From Microcyclospora pomicola (taxonomy: Eukaryota; Ascomycota; Dothideomycetes; Capnodiales): a stretch of 64,000 bases of DNA. This document shows, piece by piece, positions 1 to 11,371 of this stretch (position 1 is its first letter; every line of letters starts with the position of its first letter). The DNA lies in NCBI GenBank assembly GCA_002786065.1, contig NHNY01000027.1:248001-312000 (forward strand), read 5' to 3'. The notes below the pieces were generated by a model, which searched no databases, was not told the DNA's origin, and saw nothing but the letters and a program-made list of their open reading frames with translations. Position numbers and translations under genes: made by a program.

Positions 1-2
1 AA

Positions 3-845
3 GAACAGGCCTCGCGGAGTCGAAGCACCAGTGGGGTCAGTCGACCGTCCACCAGGGGCGCTACGTCGCAGACACTGCAGCCCAGTTCCCGCGTTGCAGA
101 GAGTCAGCTGTATTCTGACGGGTCACAACTATCACGGGGCCCTTCAGGCCGCTCAGGACGATCCGCGCGTTCAAAGCGGACGTTACCTGAAGTCACAGGA
201 CAATCCGATCACGATGTTGAAGGCTCTCACGCGACAGAGAGCAATGATGTTACGCTACCGACGCACTCGAAAGTACAGAGTAGATTAGACCCTCCCAGAT
301 CTCGAGAAGGTTCGGCGGAATCTGAGATGACCGTAATTCGGAGGCAGTCTCTGGTGCCTGACTCCATAAGACAAGAGCAACCACGAAAGCTGTACTCACG
401 CCCTCCACTTTCCACCATCGTTTCAGAGACGGCACTATCGTCTGCAAATCCCATCATTTCGGCCTTTCCGTCTCACGGACCAAAGGAGAATTACGCACCA
501 GATGCCAGCGGGAATTCCTCCGACCAATCCTACGACCGAGAAAAGACAAGCCGACGGTCAGAGTTGGTCGTCAATGACCCCTCCTTCAATGCTCTACCGT
601 CAGCCAACAAACCAGGATTGACGTACAACACTCAGATCCTAGCCATGACGCATTCACCAAATGGAGATATGGTGCAGCTCCCTCATTACGATGAACAGGA
701 CGACGGCGAAGACGCTGAAGAGAGTAGGAACACGCGAGCTCCGGAGCTCTTCGATAGTTGGCACACACCCGACTTTGAACTCGACAAATGGGTCCATGAG
801 CACACCAAACGCGATGTCAAGCAGAGATGGTCGATGGACATATGA
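3..845 (+). CDS. C-terminal part of an unknown Ser/Arg-rich protein (5' end outside window)
   Basis: The frame is open from base 3 to a TGA ending at 845, with no ATG needed inside the window, so this is the 3' end of a gene that starts upstream. The visible 280 residues are low-complexity and rich in Ser, Arg, Pro and Gln, as in a disordered cytoplasmic tail. They end in a better structured stretch (ELFDSWHTPDFELDKWVHE, then KRDVKQRW). I see no catalytic motif, membrane segment or zinc finger. Such tails are common on fungal transporters, channels and signalling proteins, but nothing here decides between them. An intron just upstream of the window could change the first visible residues. I am fairly sure that it is coding, because the frame stays open for 843 nt and the composition is protein-like. 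I do not know its function. Confidence 0.6.
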   Translation, partial: EQASRSRSTSGVSRPSTRGATSQTLQPSSRVAESQLYSDGSQLSRGPSGRSGRSARSKRTLPEVTGQSDHDVEGSHATESNDVTLPTHSKVQSRLDPPRSREGSAESEMTVIRRQSLVPDSIRQEQPRKLYSRPPLSTIVSETALSSANPIISAFPSHGPKENYAPDASGNSSDQSYDREKTSRRSELVVNDPSFNALPSANKPGLTYNTQILAMTHSPNGDMVQLPHYDEQDDGEDAEESRNTRAPELFDSWHTPDFELDKWVHEHTKRDVKQRWSMDI

Positions 846-1372
846 TCTGCTGCTGCGGCATGAATGTGACGATGTTGATCTTCTCTACGCATCATTGGCG
901 GTAGCATTGGCGTGAGCATGGATATTACGAACATTTGTATTTTCCTGGAACGAATCTTGTTTTTGGTGAGCGTTTCATGTTTGGCGCTTGGGAAGGAAAG
1001 GTGTTTGCATTGGTACGAATATGATATGGAATTATTTACGACTGAATGGCATGCTCTGAAAGTCTCCTTGTTCAGATTTTCATGCATATCAATATATACA
1101 AATGAGTTTAATTCACCCCTGTCTCATCATACCGTAATCCAGAATCTCTGTACGGCTCTCATGTAACAGTCACGTGGGCAAATGCCGATGTCGAGCACGA
1201 GCACAACTCAACTTGGGTTCCGGTCCCGAAGCACATCCGCGTTCCTCGGCTCCATGGGGATTCACGCCGCAAATCGAGCCATTGACCAGCGACACGCCAT
1301 GGCCGATGCGTGAGCTGGCCGCAGACTTTTATCGCTGTTCGGCCGTATACGAGAAGCCTGAATCTATATGAA
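846..1372. other. Intergenic: 3' flank of the partial gene and promoter of the thioesterase gene
   Basis: This is about 530 bp between two same-strand genes. An open frame reaches upstream to a GTG at 1310, in phase with the thioesterase. The first in-frame ATG is at 1373, so I treat 1310-1372 as 5' leader. I see no other gene here. Confidence 0.5.
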
Positions 1373-2275
1373 ATGCTGAGACGGCTGGCTAGCAAGGGGC
1401 GCGCGCTCTCGAATCAACAGCATTGCTCGCCTTGGAGAGCACCGTCCTACTTGAGCCGACTTCCTCCCCGGTATCAATCCACTACAGCCCTCCCCACCAC
1501 CCAGTCCGCCCCGCCTCCCCCACCACCACAATCGACACGACCTTCCCCTCGACCTCGACGCATCCTCGCCACTTCCGCCCTCACCATCTTCTTCTTCGCC
1601 GCCGGTTTCGTCATGGCTACCGCGCCTGCCATTGAAGCCGTCCAGAGCTTCACCAACCCCACCACCGACGCCGAGAGCCTGACCCTCTACAAACCCGCCA
1701 CGCCCACCGAGCATGAAGTCAACACCTACATCACGACGCACCCGCTCGCCGAGCGATTACGCGCCGACCCGGCCATGACTGAAGCTCGGCCGCAGATGAA
1801 GATCCCGCCGACGCTGGCGCCGCACAACTTCACCGCGGGCCCGCTCATGGGCGAGGGCAAGCTGGTGGTGCCGCCGCTCGTGTTCCACTCGCACGACAAG
1901 CCGCTGCCGGACATGGTGCAGCTGATGTACTTTGGACGCGATCTGAGCGGATACCCGGGGCTGGTGCACGGCGGCATGCTGGCCACGATGCTGGACGAGG
2001 GCCTGGCCCGCACCTGCTTCTCCGCCTTGCCCAACAAGGTCGGCGTCACCGCCAACCTCAACATCAACTACCGCGTGCCGTGCCCCGCCGAAAGCTACGT
2101 CGTGCTCAAGGCCTACACCACCAAGGTCGAGGGCCGCAAGGTCTGGGTCAAGGGCTGGATCGAGCTGTTGGGCGACGAGGATCAGGAGGGCACCAAGGTG
2201 GTCGAGGCGGAGGCGCTGTTCATCGAGCCGAAGGCCGCGGCGTCCATGGCGAAGCTATACAGCAGTCGGACGTGA
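1373..2275 (+). CDS. Mitochondrial membrane-anchored hotdog-fold (PaaI/THEM4-type) thioesterase
   Basis: This is a single-exon protein of 300 residues. The start at 1373 is the first in-frame ATG; the frame extends upstream only to a GTG. Residues 1-60 look like a mitochondrial presequence: several Arg and Lys, no acidic residue, and a Pro-rich linker. One hydrophobic segment follows at about 65-85. The C-terminal half (about 140-290) is a hotdog domain. Its active-site helix carries H199-G200-G201 followed by D208 (motif LVHGGMLATMLDEG), as in the 4HBT/PaaI superfamily, which hydrolyses acyl-CoA thioesters. I infer an enzyme tethered to the mitochondrial inner membrane with its hotdog domain outside the bilayer. 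The acyl substrate cannot be told from sequence. It lies tail-to-tail with the aldo-keto reductase, 422 bp away. The family call is secure; the location is inferred. Confidence 0.85.
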   Translation: MLRRLASKGRALSNQQHCSPWRAPSYLSRLPPRYQSTTALPTTQSAPPPPPPQSTRPSPRPRRILATSALTIFFFAAGFVMATAPAIEAVQSFTNPTTDAESLTLYKPATPTEHEVNTYITTHPLAERLRADPAMTEARPQMKIPPTLAPHNFTAGPLMGEGKLVVPPLVFHSHDKPLPDMVQLMYFGRDLSGYPGLVHGGMLATMLDEGLARTCFSALPNKVGVTANLNINYRVPCPAESYVVLKAYTTKVEGRKVWVKGWIELLGDEDQEGTKVVEAEALFIEPKAAASMAKLYSSRT

Positions 2276-2697
2276 GGGGTTGGTCGTGTTGAGATCTAAG
2301 ATACATGTAGAAATAGAGATTTTGTGGGAAATTAGCGTTGTGCATACCTTGGGCCGTGGAAGCGCAATGTTTGGTGTACATGAAAGATAACATTTCCTTC
2401 CAGTGGGGGAGAAGAGAAGATGGGACGTTCCTCGCGTCCGACTACTCGAAAAAGCCGAGGACGCCGTACGTGTTGATGTCCCGCTGTGTCGGGGAAACTG
2501 CCTGTTCTTCCATCACGCTACGCTACTCGACAATAGAAGAGAGAGGTCATTCGGACGAGCCGCTTGAAGTTCTTCGGGAAGATCGAAAGCTATAAAGGAT
2601 ATCTCGTCCAAAAACGGCCACAACAACAAATTCCAACCTATTGCCCTAGACTGCTCGCTTCCTGCTTCTTCCCAATTCATCTCATGGTACAAACCAT
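2276..2697. other. Intergenic, tail-to-tail (thioesterase / aldo-keto reductase)
   Basis: These 422 bp should hold the two 3' UTRs. I see no gene or repeat. Confidence 0.5.
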
Positions 2698-3795
2698 CTA
2701 TTCATCATCGCCGAAGAAGACCTTGACCGGCAACCAGGCATCGCCACACACCTTAAAGCGGTCGGGCAGGCTGCTGAGCTCCTTCATCTCCTCGTCCGAC
2801 AGGCTGAAGCCGTCGAGCTCGAAGTTCTTCTCGATGCGTGACGCGGTGACGGACTTGGGGATGACGCTCGTGCCGCGTTGAAGACCCCAGACGAGCCTGG
2901 ATGGCGGGAGCTGGTCAGTCAAGATGAACGTGGTGGGGGCTCCGATTTAGCACACGAGGCGAGAGAAACTTACAGGACTTGTGCGGTCGTTTTGCCGTGC
3001 TTGTCGGCGATCTTGGCGAGGGTCTTGTCGCTGACCAGCGGGCTGTTGGTGGAGCCTAGACACGAGTATGCTGTGGCGTGGATCTTCTTCTCATTACAGT
3101 ACTCGAGCAATTTCGGCGACGGGTTGTTGGGGTGTAGCTCGATCTGGTTGACGGCCGGCACGGTCTTGGTGCTGGGGTCATTCAACAGCTTCTCGAGGTT
3201 CTTGATCGCGAAATTGGACACGCCGATGTTCTTGACGCGTCCCGAGGCCGGCAGCTTCTGCATCTCCTGCCAGGTCTTGATGAAGTCCCAGTCCGGAAGG
3301 TGCTTCTTCAGGTCGTCCGGGTCGGTCGACGACGGCCAGTGCACGAGGTAGAGGTCGACGTAGTCGGTGTCGAGCGACTTGAGCGACGACGTGATGCCCT
3401 CCTCGACCCGGTGGTGCCAGGTGTTGTCGAGCTTGGTCGTGATCCAGATCTCCTCGCGTGGCACGCCCGAGTCTTTGATCCCTTGGCCGACTTCGTGTTC
3501 GTTTCCGTATGCGAGGGCGGTGCTATTACGACGCGATCAACGAGCTGTTCTTCAATCGAGGGATAGGATCCTGAGATTGGAGACACTTACTCAATGTGTC
3601 GGTATCCCGCCTTCAATGCTGCTGCTACGGCTTTGCGAACTTCGTTGGGTGCCGATTGCCATGTTCCGAGACCTACGGCTGGGATTTTGGCACCCTATCC
3701 CTGCATGATCAATACATTGTCTCGGCGTATGGGAGATCAATGGCTCTTACAGTGTTCAATGTGAAGGTCTTCTTAGTCCAGTTGGCGTCAGTCAT
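2698..3795 (-). CDS. NADPH-dependent aldo-keto reductase (GCY1/YPR1-like)
   Basis: Four exons on the minus strand (3751-3795, 3591-3694, 2974-3522, 2698-2896) join to give 298 residues, normal for a single-domain AKR barrel. The introns are 56, 68 and 77 nt, each GT-AG. The joins restore conserved family sequence, for example [15 protein letters not shown] across intron 2. The catalytic tetrad is complete: D50, Y55, K80 (in ITTKLD) and H111 (in YLVHWP). The NADPH-phosphate motif VIPKS is present near the C-terminus. Such enzymes reduce aldehydes and ketones to alcohols in the cytosol. Fungal relatives act on glycerol/dihydroxyacetone, D-xylose or 2-keto compounds, and the substrate cannot be fixed from sequence. 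The first ATG (3795-3793) gives a normal MTD start. Confidence 0.93.
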
Positions 3796-4372
3796 ATTTG
3801 CGGCGTTGGTTCGATTGCAGGGTTGGAGTCAGAGTAAGTATAAAGATGTCTGTTCTAGAAGAAAAATGGAGGACAGGTCAAATGGGACGAGACAGAGGAG
3901 CAGCAGACAACAACATACATATATCGGTAGACAGCAACGATCGACCCGCGTTCGTCATAACTTTTTCGAAACATTTATGCCGAAGCAGACATACTCTATG
4001 TCGAGGGGCAAAACATGCCCCACCATAGAGTTCCATCACTTCAATTTAGCCGACCCAGGGCCACATGGGGACATTCAGCCTCCCGGCACTCACTTGCAGC
4101 ATTGGCTTACTTCACTATGTGATCGACCCTGCACTCCACATATCTATCCTTGCCACTCGTTGTCATCGCCATACACGACAGCAGTCCATCACATAAGCGT
4201 CCGCCCACATCCCGCCAACCTTGCGGGAAGAGAGATCACTTTAAGGCACCCGAACTCATTCATCCGCTTCTCTAACCCGCCACACCCGCCTCTCCACATC
4301 TCCCGATGATCTTCCTTCATACATCATAAAGTACAGAAGCAAAAAGACTACTAGGCCGCGGCTTCCCGCAAG
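3796..4372. other. Divergent intergenic region (aldo-keto reductase / FAM192A-like)
   Basis: These 577 bp separate two outward-facing genes and should hold both promoters. A CT-rich run near 4250-4310 lies just upstream of the plus-strand ATG, as is common in fungal promoters. An open frame across 3596-4309 starts inside the reductase and has no family features. Confidence 0.5.
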
Positions 4373-5292
4373 ATGTCACGTTTCGTCTCCGGCGGGACGG
4401 ACGAGCAGCCCACCGAGCGCGACGATGCCTGGCTGAAAGCGCAGCAGGAGCTGGACGCCAAACACTTAGCCCGCGTGGATGCGGCCAAGCAAGATGGCAG
4501 CGGCCGGAGTCTGTATGAGACGCTGCAGGCGAATAAAGGTTGATCTTACCTTTCTTATTACATCTAATGTCACATTTCATCTTCCGTCGGCATCGTTCGA
4601 TATTCAACTCGAGAACGAAGAAAACATCCCCCCTTTCTTCCAACCTCGTCCGAGCACTTCATCCCTCCAAGCAGAAAAGCGGCTTTCACAATAAACGGAC
4701 CACGAACTGACCCGCCAGGATCTTCCTTCCGCGCCCCCCAGCCGCGAAACAAGAAGCCTTCGAAGCCAAGGCCAAGTTGTCCAACCAGTTCCAGAACCTG
4801 AACGAGGACGAAGTCGCGTTTCTCGACGAGGTACTGCACAGCGAGCGGGCGCGCGAGCAGAGCGTGAAGCGCGAGACGTCAGAGCAGTTGCTGGCGTTCA
4901 AGCGGCTGCAGGAGGAAGCGGAGAGCGCGGCGCGGCAGGGCGAGCTGGAGGGGGTGGCGGAGGGGGAGCTGGCCGTGCCGGCGGGTGGCGATTGGGCGGT
5001 GGGACCGCGGAAGCGGAAGAAGGAGCGCGAGAGGGAGGGCATTGGGGGGTTGGTTAAGGTGCGGAGGACGGAGGCGAGAGTGGAAGGGGGAAGTGCTTCG
5101 CCGGCGGAGCCGGGGGTTGGAGGCGCGGTAGCGGAGAAAGGGGTGCGTTCGCCGGATGAAGCAGACAGCACGGTGGTGGCGAGTGCTGAGGCGGGAGACG
5201 CTGCTCGTAAGACCGACGCTGCGTCGAAAGTCGCGCCCAAAGTGACGCCGAAGCTGGGCATCGTCGCGTACTCATCCGATGAAGACGAGTAG
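4373..5292 (+). CDS. FAM192A/NIP30-family nuclear protein (PSME3-interacting protein homolog)
   Basis: Two exons (4373-4538 and 4742-5292) give 238 residues; the 203-nt intron is long for this window. The join yields LYETLQANKAAKQEAFEAK, then a helical block containing LNEDEVAFLDEVL. This matches the NIP30 N-terminal domain, whose human form has the equivalent LDEDETNFLDEV. The rest is highly charged and disordered, with a basic cluster (GPRKRKKERERE) that is a likely nuclear localisation signal, and an acidic end (YSSDEDE). The human homolog binds the PA28-gamma proteasome activator in the nucleus. Fungi often lack a clear PA28-gamma, so the partner here is unknown. The start is the first ATG and opens with MSRFVSGG, typical of the family. 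The family call is good; the function is unproven. Confidence 0.85.
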
Positions 5293-5734
5293 CTCAGTTC
5301 TGACCGTGCTGCTCGAAATGGCACTCGGTGGTGCGTACGACGATCTACCAGGCCACGAGGTGAGCTCGATCACGGGAATTTATCGACTGTGAAGTCCAGT
5401 CTACACATCTGGAACATGGCAATGAACAAGAATTTCTGCATTGGTCGAGCATGAGGTCAGCTGCCTGCGGATCTATCGTACAAGGAGCCTCTAAGCTTCC
5501 TACTTATGGTCCATCTCCTGTTCGCATTGGCGGAACAGGCTCCACACGTTTCGTGCTCATGCCTGTTGAAGCCTCTATCAAACAGGCTATGTTATGACCT
5601 ATTGTTGCTGGTGTCATGCCAGACTGTTGACCCAACGCCCACAGAGCTCATAACGTTTCCATAGCGTACAGATCCAGGTAGCGTGGCCGGGCGGTTCGAA
5701 ATTGTGATCTCAAGAATCTTGCCGAACATTCAAC
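5293..5734. other. Intergenic, tail-to-tail (FAM192A-like / Cus2-like)
   Basis: 442 bp; no gene seen. Confidence 0.5.
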
Positions 5735-7228
5735 TCAATCGTCGTGATCCTCCGTGGCCCTGACGGCCGCGTCAAGGCGAGCTTGTTCATCATCTGCGGT
5801 CCGCGCGTTCTTCCTAAACCGCTCGGCCCCCGTCGCGATGAAGGCCTCGACCGGTTTGCCGTCGTACTTGCGGCTGCTGAACTTGGCAGCACACGCACGC
5901 GCGGCACGCTCGTCGACGAAGCGAACTGTCGCCACGCCGTCGGCTTCCAGGTCATACAGCATCACGCTCGTTACCTGCCCGTGCTTCTCCGCCTCCTCGC
6001 GCAGATCATTTTCGATCTCGAACATCTCCAGCGGGTCCTTGGTATCCTCGGAGGTGAACATGCCCTTGATCACGACGATCTTCTTGAACCGCTCAGCTTT
6101 GTTGCGGATCTTTTGCGCGTCGTCGTCGCTGTTCTCGTCCCAATTCGAGAGGCGGCTATAGGGATTTTGTCAGTCATGCTTTGCGTTGGTGGAGGGGGGA
6201 AAGTGGGGTGGGACAAACGCGTTCAGCTCCTCGTTCTTCCTGATTGCCTTCTTACGGTCACGGAATGCGTTGGTGCCCCTCTTCTTCGCCTCCTCGCCTG
6301 CCAGTGGCTCGTTCTTCTGCACTTTGCGGGACCGGTCCGCCACTTCGACGCGCATCGGACCATTGGCGTTTGGCTTTCCCGGGCGAAAATCCGTCTCGTC
6401 CAGCATCGTGATCGCGAGATTGACTGAATGCGGCTTGAAGTAGACTACATCAAATAATTAGTCGCTGTCGTTCTTGGACCATGACCCCGCAGGAACATCA
6501 ATTCTTCCTGCAGCAATGCAGGGAGGAAGCAATAAGTGAGATCGACAAAGGCTCAATCAGCAAGACACTCACCGATCAAGGCGTCACCCTTGAAATGCCC
6601 CTCCTCGTCACTGTACATGTAGATGCGCTTCTCGTCCGTGTCCAAACTTTCGGTGATGACGCCGCAGCGATCGAAGACGGATTCTATCTCGACTTGCGAT
6701 GCATCGAGCGGCAGTCCCGTGACGTAGATGGCCGTGGGGGGTGGGCCGGGTTTCGACTTCTTGGTCGCCGCCGCCGCACGTGCGCGAGCCTCCTCGTCGT
6801 CGGTGTCAGCTTTACGCTTACGCGGGTCCATGGCGGGCTCCGTCTCATCGACACCTGCGACCGCGTACGCGGAGGCTTGCTGCGCGATGAGCGCTTCGTC
6901 CGTCTAGGGTGGTGCGGGTGTCAGCATCGAGTCGTACATGAGAGAGGTGAGGGGGCAAATAAAAAAAAACCAAGGAAGACGATACCACTTGCACCCACTG
7001 GCTGTGCTTGGCGAGCCATTCGTACTCCTCGCCAGTCGTGGGCTCTTCGAGCACGAACGTTTCGGCCTTCTGCGAGTAGCTGATACGTTCGTCGTCAGTA
7101 AACAGGTCTGGATCCTTAGGAAACGGTTTCTTTTCAGGCATGGGCATTGCGGTGGTTGGCTGATTGGCTGGCATGAAGGGCAAGGTGGTGGGCGTGTTTG
7201 CGTTGTCTGGAGAATGTCCTGAAGACAT
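5735..7228 (-). CDS. Tat-SF1/Cus2-type splicing factor with two RNA-recognition domains
   Basis: Four exons (6986-7228, 6573-6903, 6219-6444, 5735-6155) join in frame to 406 residues; the introns are 82, 128 and 63 nt. The order of parts is: a short N-terminal segment with a GEEYEWL motif; a KRK-rich linker; RRM1 beginning at AIYVTGLPLD and containing the RNP1-like stretch GDALIVYF; a basic linker; and a C-terminal RRM of the UHM type (VVVIKGMFTSED... to VRFVDERAARACAAKF). This is the layout of human HTATSF1 and yeast Cus2. Those proteins bind the SF3b1 ULM motifs and help load the U2 snRNP at the branch site, so the likely site of action is the nucleus. The start is the first ATG. No unusual feature was seen. 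Confidence 0.92.
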
Positions 7229-7587
7229 TGTGGATGTGGTGGTAAGGACTGTTATGTTTTCATGTCGTTCACTTCGAGTCTGGTGTTGAGTGAGGCGTGA
7301 GGTTTAGAGGTCGTGGAACCGTGCTGAGCGATGCACGGTGTGGGATGGCAGATACGCAACGAAATCATGAGGACATGTGAAAGTGATGGTTAGGAAACAA
7401 CACACCTACGAGTTGCACATGTCACGGCAGCAGTTTAAATGCACTTGGAGTTTCACGGATTGTCATGATGCATCTATGTTGATGGCCTATAACCCTTAGC
7501 TGACTACACAGCTGCCAGTCCGTCTCAACCATTCGAGCCGAGTCGCATATGCGTCTTCGATCCTGGTGGCCGGCTGGCATCTGGGAG
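7229..7587. other. Intergenic: Cus2-like promoter / ammonium transporter 3' flank
   Basis: 359 bp between two minus-strand genes. No gene was seen. Confidence 0.5.
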
Positions 7588-9193
7588 TCATGAGGCCATT
7601 CCCATTGAGAGATGAGGATGTATCGATTCCTCTCGGCTCAACACTCGCATGGGATATTGCTCATCCTCCTTCGGCGAGCGCATCATCGTCGCTTGGCTAT
7701 AGCTGCGATTGCTGCGCTCCTCATCGTCGTACCCGTTGAGGAACTGGTCCTGGGGTCTGATGTCGCGGGTGATCTCGACGTAGTCGTAGGCGAATTCACC
7801 AATCTCCACGTCGTCGATGCCAGCCTCTTCTTCCTCTTTGCTTGTGCGAAGGCGTAAGGCAGGTATAATGCGACCTAGCCATGAGAGGAGAATGAGGATG
7901 AGACAGGTCATGAGAAAGCTGTATGTGCCACCGGCCACACTGTCTGCCACCTGGTATCCGATCTGGACCCAATGGTGGTTGAGGAAACCGCCGGCGATGA
8001 CGGTAGTGCCGTCGAGGTGTGCGATATAGTCCGCAGCGAAGAAAGCAGTGCACACGTTGCCGATAAACCCTCCAATAGCATGAACGGCAAAGATGTCGAG
8101 AGCATCATCAGCGCCAAGCCAGAACTTAAGCTGGGTGGCGAAGTTGCAGCCAATACCGGCACATACGCCATATACTACCGCCGCCCAAGCAGGGACGTAT
8201 CCGGAACCGGGCGTGATCGCGACGAGGCCTGCGATAACGCCTGAGCAGAAGCCGACAGTGGACCACTTCCCTTCTAGGCGGAAGTCGACGAGACACCAAG
8301 TGATGCCACCGACACAAGCTGCGAGGTTGGTGACAACAGCGGCCATCACAGCTCGAAGGTTGGCGCTCAGGGCACTACCGGCATTGAAGCCAAACCAGCC
8401 CACCCATAGAAAGACCGTACCAATGACGACGAAGGTGACATTATGTGGGCGGTAGTTGAGGGCTTGAGTACCGTGGCCTGTTCGCTTGCCAAGGATGTAA
8501 GAATACGCGAGCGCTGCACAGCCGGAGGAGATGTGCACTGGGGTACCGCCAGCGAAATCGAGGCCACCAAGTTTGTAGGACCATCCGCTTGGGTTCCAGG
8601 TCCAGCATGCGATGGGATCGTACACGACGGTAGTCCAGACGAACATCCAAATCACGCACGGGAGTAAGCGACCACGTTCAGCTACCGCACCGACAGCCAA
8701 AGCGACCCTGCATAAGTATGTTAATACTCCACAAACATAGTGAAGTGGCGACCATAAGGACAACTCACGTGATGGAGGCAAACATGCCCTGGTAGACTGC
8801 GTATAGAAGATCCGGAATCCGGTCGCTGCCAACGGAGGGTTGTGCCAAGACATTGTTGAAGCCGAAGTTTGCTAGGTTTCCAATGTATGGGCCGGCAGTA
8901 TGTGAGAAGGCTAGTGAATATCCCCAGAAGAACCATTGGAAACTGGTCACTGCGACCGCCATGACGGAAAGCCAGATCAACGAAAGCGCTGATTTGCGCC
9001 GCGCGAGGCCAGAGTAGAAGAAACCGACGCCCGGAATCATGAGCAGCACCAACGCTGTGCTGACAAGCACCCATGCAATGTCGCCACTCTCGTAAAAGAG
9101 ATTGAGGTCTTGCGTGAGAGAGTCGCCGCCAGTTTGTGAGGTGCCATTATATGGCAGTAATGGTACGTAGAGGGCCCCGCTTGCTTGCGCCAT
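7588..9193 (-). CDS. Ammonium transporter, Amt/Mep/Rh family
   Basis: Two exons (8769-9193 and 7588-8707, intron 61 nt) give 514 residues, a usual length for fungal Mep proteins. Eleven membrane segments are expected. Family signatures are clear: MIPGVGFFYSGLARRKSALS in TM2, the DFAGGTPVHISSG signature with the first pore His, and DALDIFAVHAIGGFIG with the second. The twin-His pore is therefore intact. The cytosolic tail (last 70 or so residues) is acidic and then Ser-rich, with TMMRSP and LSREES, possible phosphorylation sites. The role is uptake of ammonium at the plasma membrane; some members (Mep2) also signal. Whether this is the Mep2-like sensor cannot be settled here. The upstream region has three HGATAR-type sites (see regulatory entry). 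Confidence 0.95.
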
Positions 9194-9553
9194 CGTGTAG
9201 AAGCTGTGTTTGCGAAGATCCGCAGCGCGGCAGGGGATGATGGTGGGTGAAGATGATTTTGTATCCGCGAAGCAGTCGATTGAGAGAATAACCAGAGTGG
9301 AGCTCGATGCGGATTGTCACACAGCCCAGACACTGGTCACTGGTGGCGGCAATGACACAGCAGGGAGTGGACCAGAAGTGAAGGTGAAGTGAACAATGGT
9401 CTGACAAGCGAGTGGCTGGGATGCAGCAAACAGAAATCCACAATGACCTGTTGAGGATATAACAGGAGTGACGACAAATAGATGAAAGTAGAGAGTGAAG
9501 CCAAGCAGAGCGCGGGTGAAAGTGGAGGTCGAAAAGCATATGCGCGGAAGGGT

Positions 9554-9903
9554 AGATAATGTATAGAATGGATCAGCACAGCGCAAGAGATGAGGTCCCG
9601 TCGAGGCGGATGGAGAGAAGTGTAGTCGGCGCGGGTGTGGGATCTTTCAGCTGACAGACCCGCGAGTGGCCGTGTAGGACGATCCTGATTGCGAACATCA
9701 GCGGCCGTTTGCTCTAGGAATTTAACTTATCGGCGGCGCGTGAGCACTGGGTCCAAGCGACAAGAGAGTGATTCGATTTGCGTGCGGTGGGTTCGAACCA
9801 GCCGGGTGGAGCGCGGCATGATTTTGCGTCCAAGTGAAGTTTGCTGGTCGCTAGTCCGACTAGTCCTCTTCGACTTTGCCCGTCCGACGCTGGGCGCTGA
9901 TAA
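9554..9903. promoter_or_regulatory. Candidate GATA-factor (AreA/NIT2) sites upstream of the ammonium transporter
   Basis: HGATAR matches occur at 9554-9559 (AGATAA), 9727-9732 (CGATAA on the minus strand) and 9898-9903 (TGATAA), 360 to 710 bp upstream of the start. Fungal ammonium transporters are classic targets of nitrogen GATA factors. About one match is expected by chance in 350 bp, so this is suggestive only. Confidence 0.3.
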
Positions 9904-10735
9904 CGTATGTACGCCAATCAGCCCGCGACAATCCGCAGGTCTAGTAATCCAAATCAGCAACGACTCGCCTCTACATGCGCAGCAGATTGTAGCATGAGCA
10001 GCTATCATATTAAGGTTCGCAACGCGATCCCCCTTGGCGTTGGACTCATCCTATGCATCGGGAGGAGAGAGCCGAACATAGGACTTGTTGGCTCTCGCCC
10101 TTGTGGATCATATTGTTGGAGATCATCAATCGCTACCTTACGAGCTTCCTGGCTCCGGTATCACTATCACCAATGGCAAATTCCAACCAGGCACGGATCA
10201 TCAAGACATGTCGAGGGGATCAGTGTCGAGCACGAGCACCAACATCCTGTCAGCGATCGGCGTCATGGCCTGCAATTGCAAACATTGTCCCCCCACCGGA
10301 GAAGCTGAGCTGGGGAGCGTGCATTGCATATTGCATGCAGCGCGGCTGTGCATCGCCCAGTCGTTCGTGTACAGGTCTCCACCGCCATGCAGCAGCTCGC
10401 TGCCGTGGCCCTGAAGATCGTGGCAGCATTCTCCTAGATTGGCCGCTTGTGTCCAGGATGCCGAGCCCCCTGGTCTGGAGACGTGTTTACAGTTCAGCTA
10501 CTGACCCGCACATTCCATTTGTCGTGTTCATGCTGCAGGAGAACAGCAACAATAATGATGCCTCCATTGATGTTGCAGATCTAGAAATCGATGAGAGAAT
10601 TCGTGGTGGTGTATAGCATGAGAGGCGATATGCCTCGGCACTACTCGTCTATACTCACCTTCGGCCCGTTGAAGAGTTTAGGGTCCTGTTGACGTGTCAT
10701 TGGTCTGAAGCGTTCAGCACATACCAGGGTTCAAA

Positions 10736-11371
10736 ATGATGCACATCCAGATATCGACAAACGGCCAAGACTCGATGATCCGGGACATGCCTAATGAGCT
10801 ATACGCAACGCACAGGAGTCGTCACAGCATTAGGGGCGCACTGATCAACGAGCGATATGGTCAGTCCTACGCGCCTGAATGCCGCAAGTTCGCAACCAAG
10901 ACAAGCGGCCGTTTCCTATCTGTTCGCAGCCTCAGGGCCCTGGTCCGCCTTGCACGAGCTTACTGGGCAGCGGATTCGTTCGTAATGAGCAGGATACGGG
11001 TATACGAGAATCTCTATCATACTGCACCGTTGCGAATGCAGAAAAAGCAAATACCGACAGGCATGCGCCATCCCCCGTCACCGTGCAAGCATCTTGACAG
11101 CTTCTCCTGCATAGCAACATGGATGGATGCAAAGCAGGAGAATGTTCTAGGATTATTTGGAAGGCCAGGGTGCCCGGTCATGGTGACTAACCTCCAGACG
11201 CCACGACACGCTTCTCAGCAAGCACTTGTCGTAGCTCGACGGGCCAGGTACGCACACGGCTTCGTGGACCTCGCAATGGCGAACCGCGACGTCTGTACGG
11301 CCGGATCAAATCCCGATGTGTATTGTTCCCGGGGACACGGGTTGATGCTTAAAGATATACTGCTCCGGTAG
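10736..11371 (+). CDS. Doubtful orphan ORF
   Basis: This ATG-started frame of 211 codons is the longest in the 9.2-12.9 kb desert. The ATG has A at -3. By a rough stop-codon calculation a frame this long is uncommon in a few kb of random DNA of balanced composition. However, the predicted protein has no signal peptide, membrane segment or motif I recognise, and its composition is unremarkable. It may be chance or a lineage-specific gene. Listed so that it can be checked against transcripts. Confidence 0.17.
   Translation: MMHIQISTNGQDSMIRDMPNELYATHRSRHSIRGALINERYGQSYAPECRKFATKTSGRFLSVRSLRALVRLARAYWAADSFVMSRIRVYENLYHTAPLRMQKKQIPTGMRHPPSPCKHLDSFSCIATWMDAKQENVLGLFGRPGCPVMVTNLQTPRHASQQALVVARRARYAHGFVDLAMANRDVCTAGSNPDVYCSRGHGLMLKDILLR

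Noticed and set aside
4686-5324. 212-codon minus frame antisense to the FAM192A-like gene
   Set aside because: It mirrors the real GC-rich plus-strand exon; composition is Ser/Ala low-complexity with no motif.
9788-9801. GGGTTCGAACC string resembling a T-arm
   Set aside because: Stem pairing fails in any register, and no anticodon arm lies upstream.
10053-10616. 187-codon Cys-containing plus frame as a secreted effector
   Set aside because: There is no N-terminal signal peptide; the Cys are irregular and another frame is open across the same bases. It is mentioned only as part of the desert.
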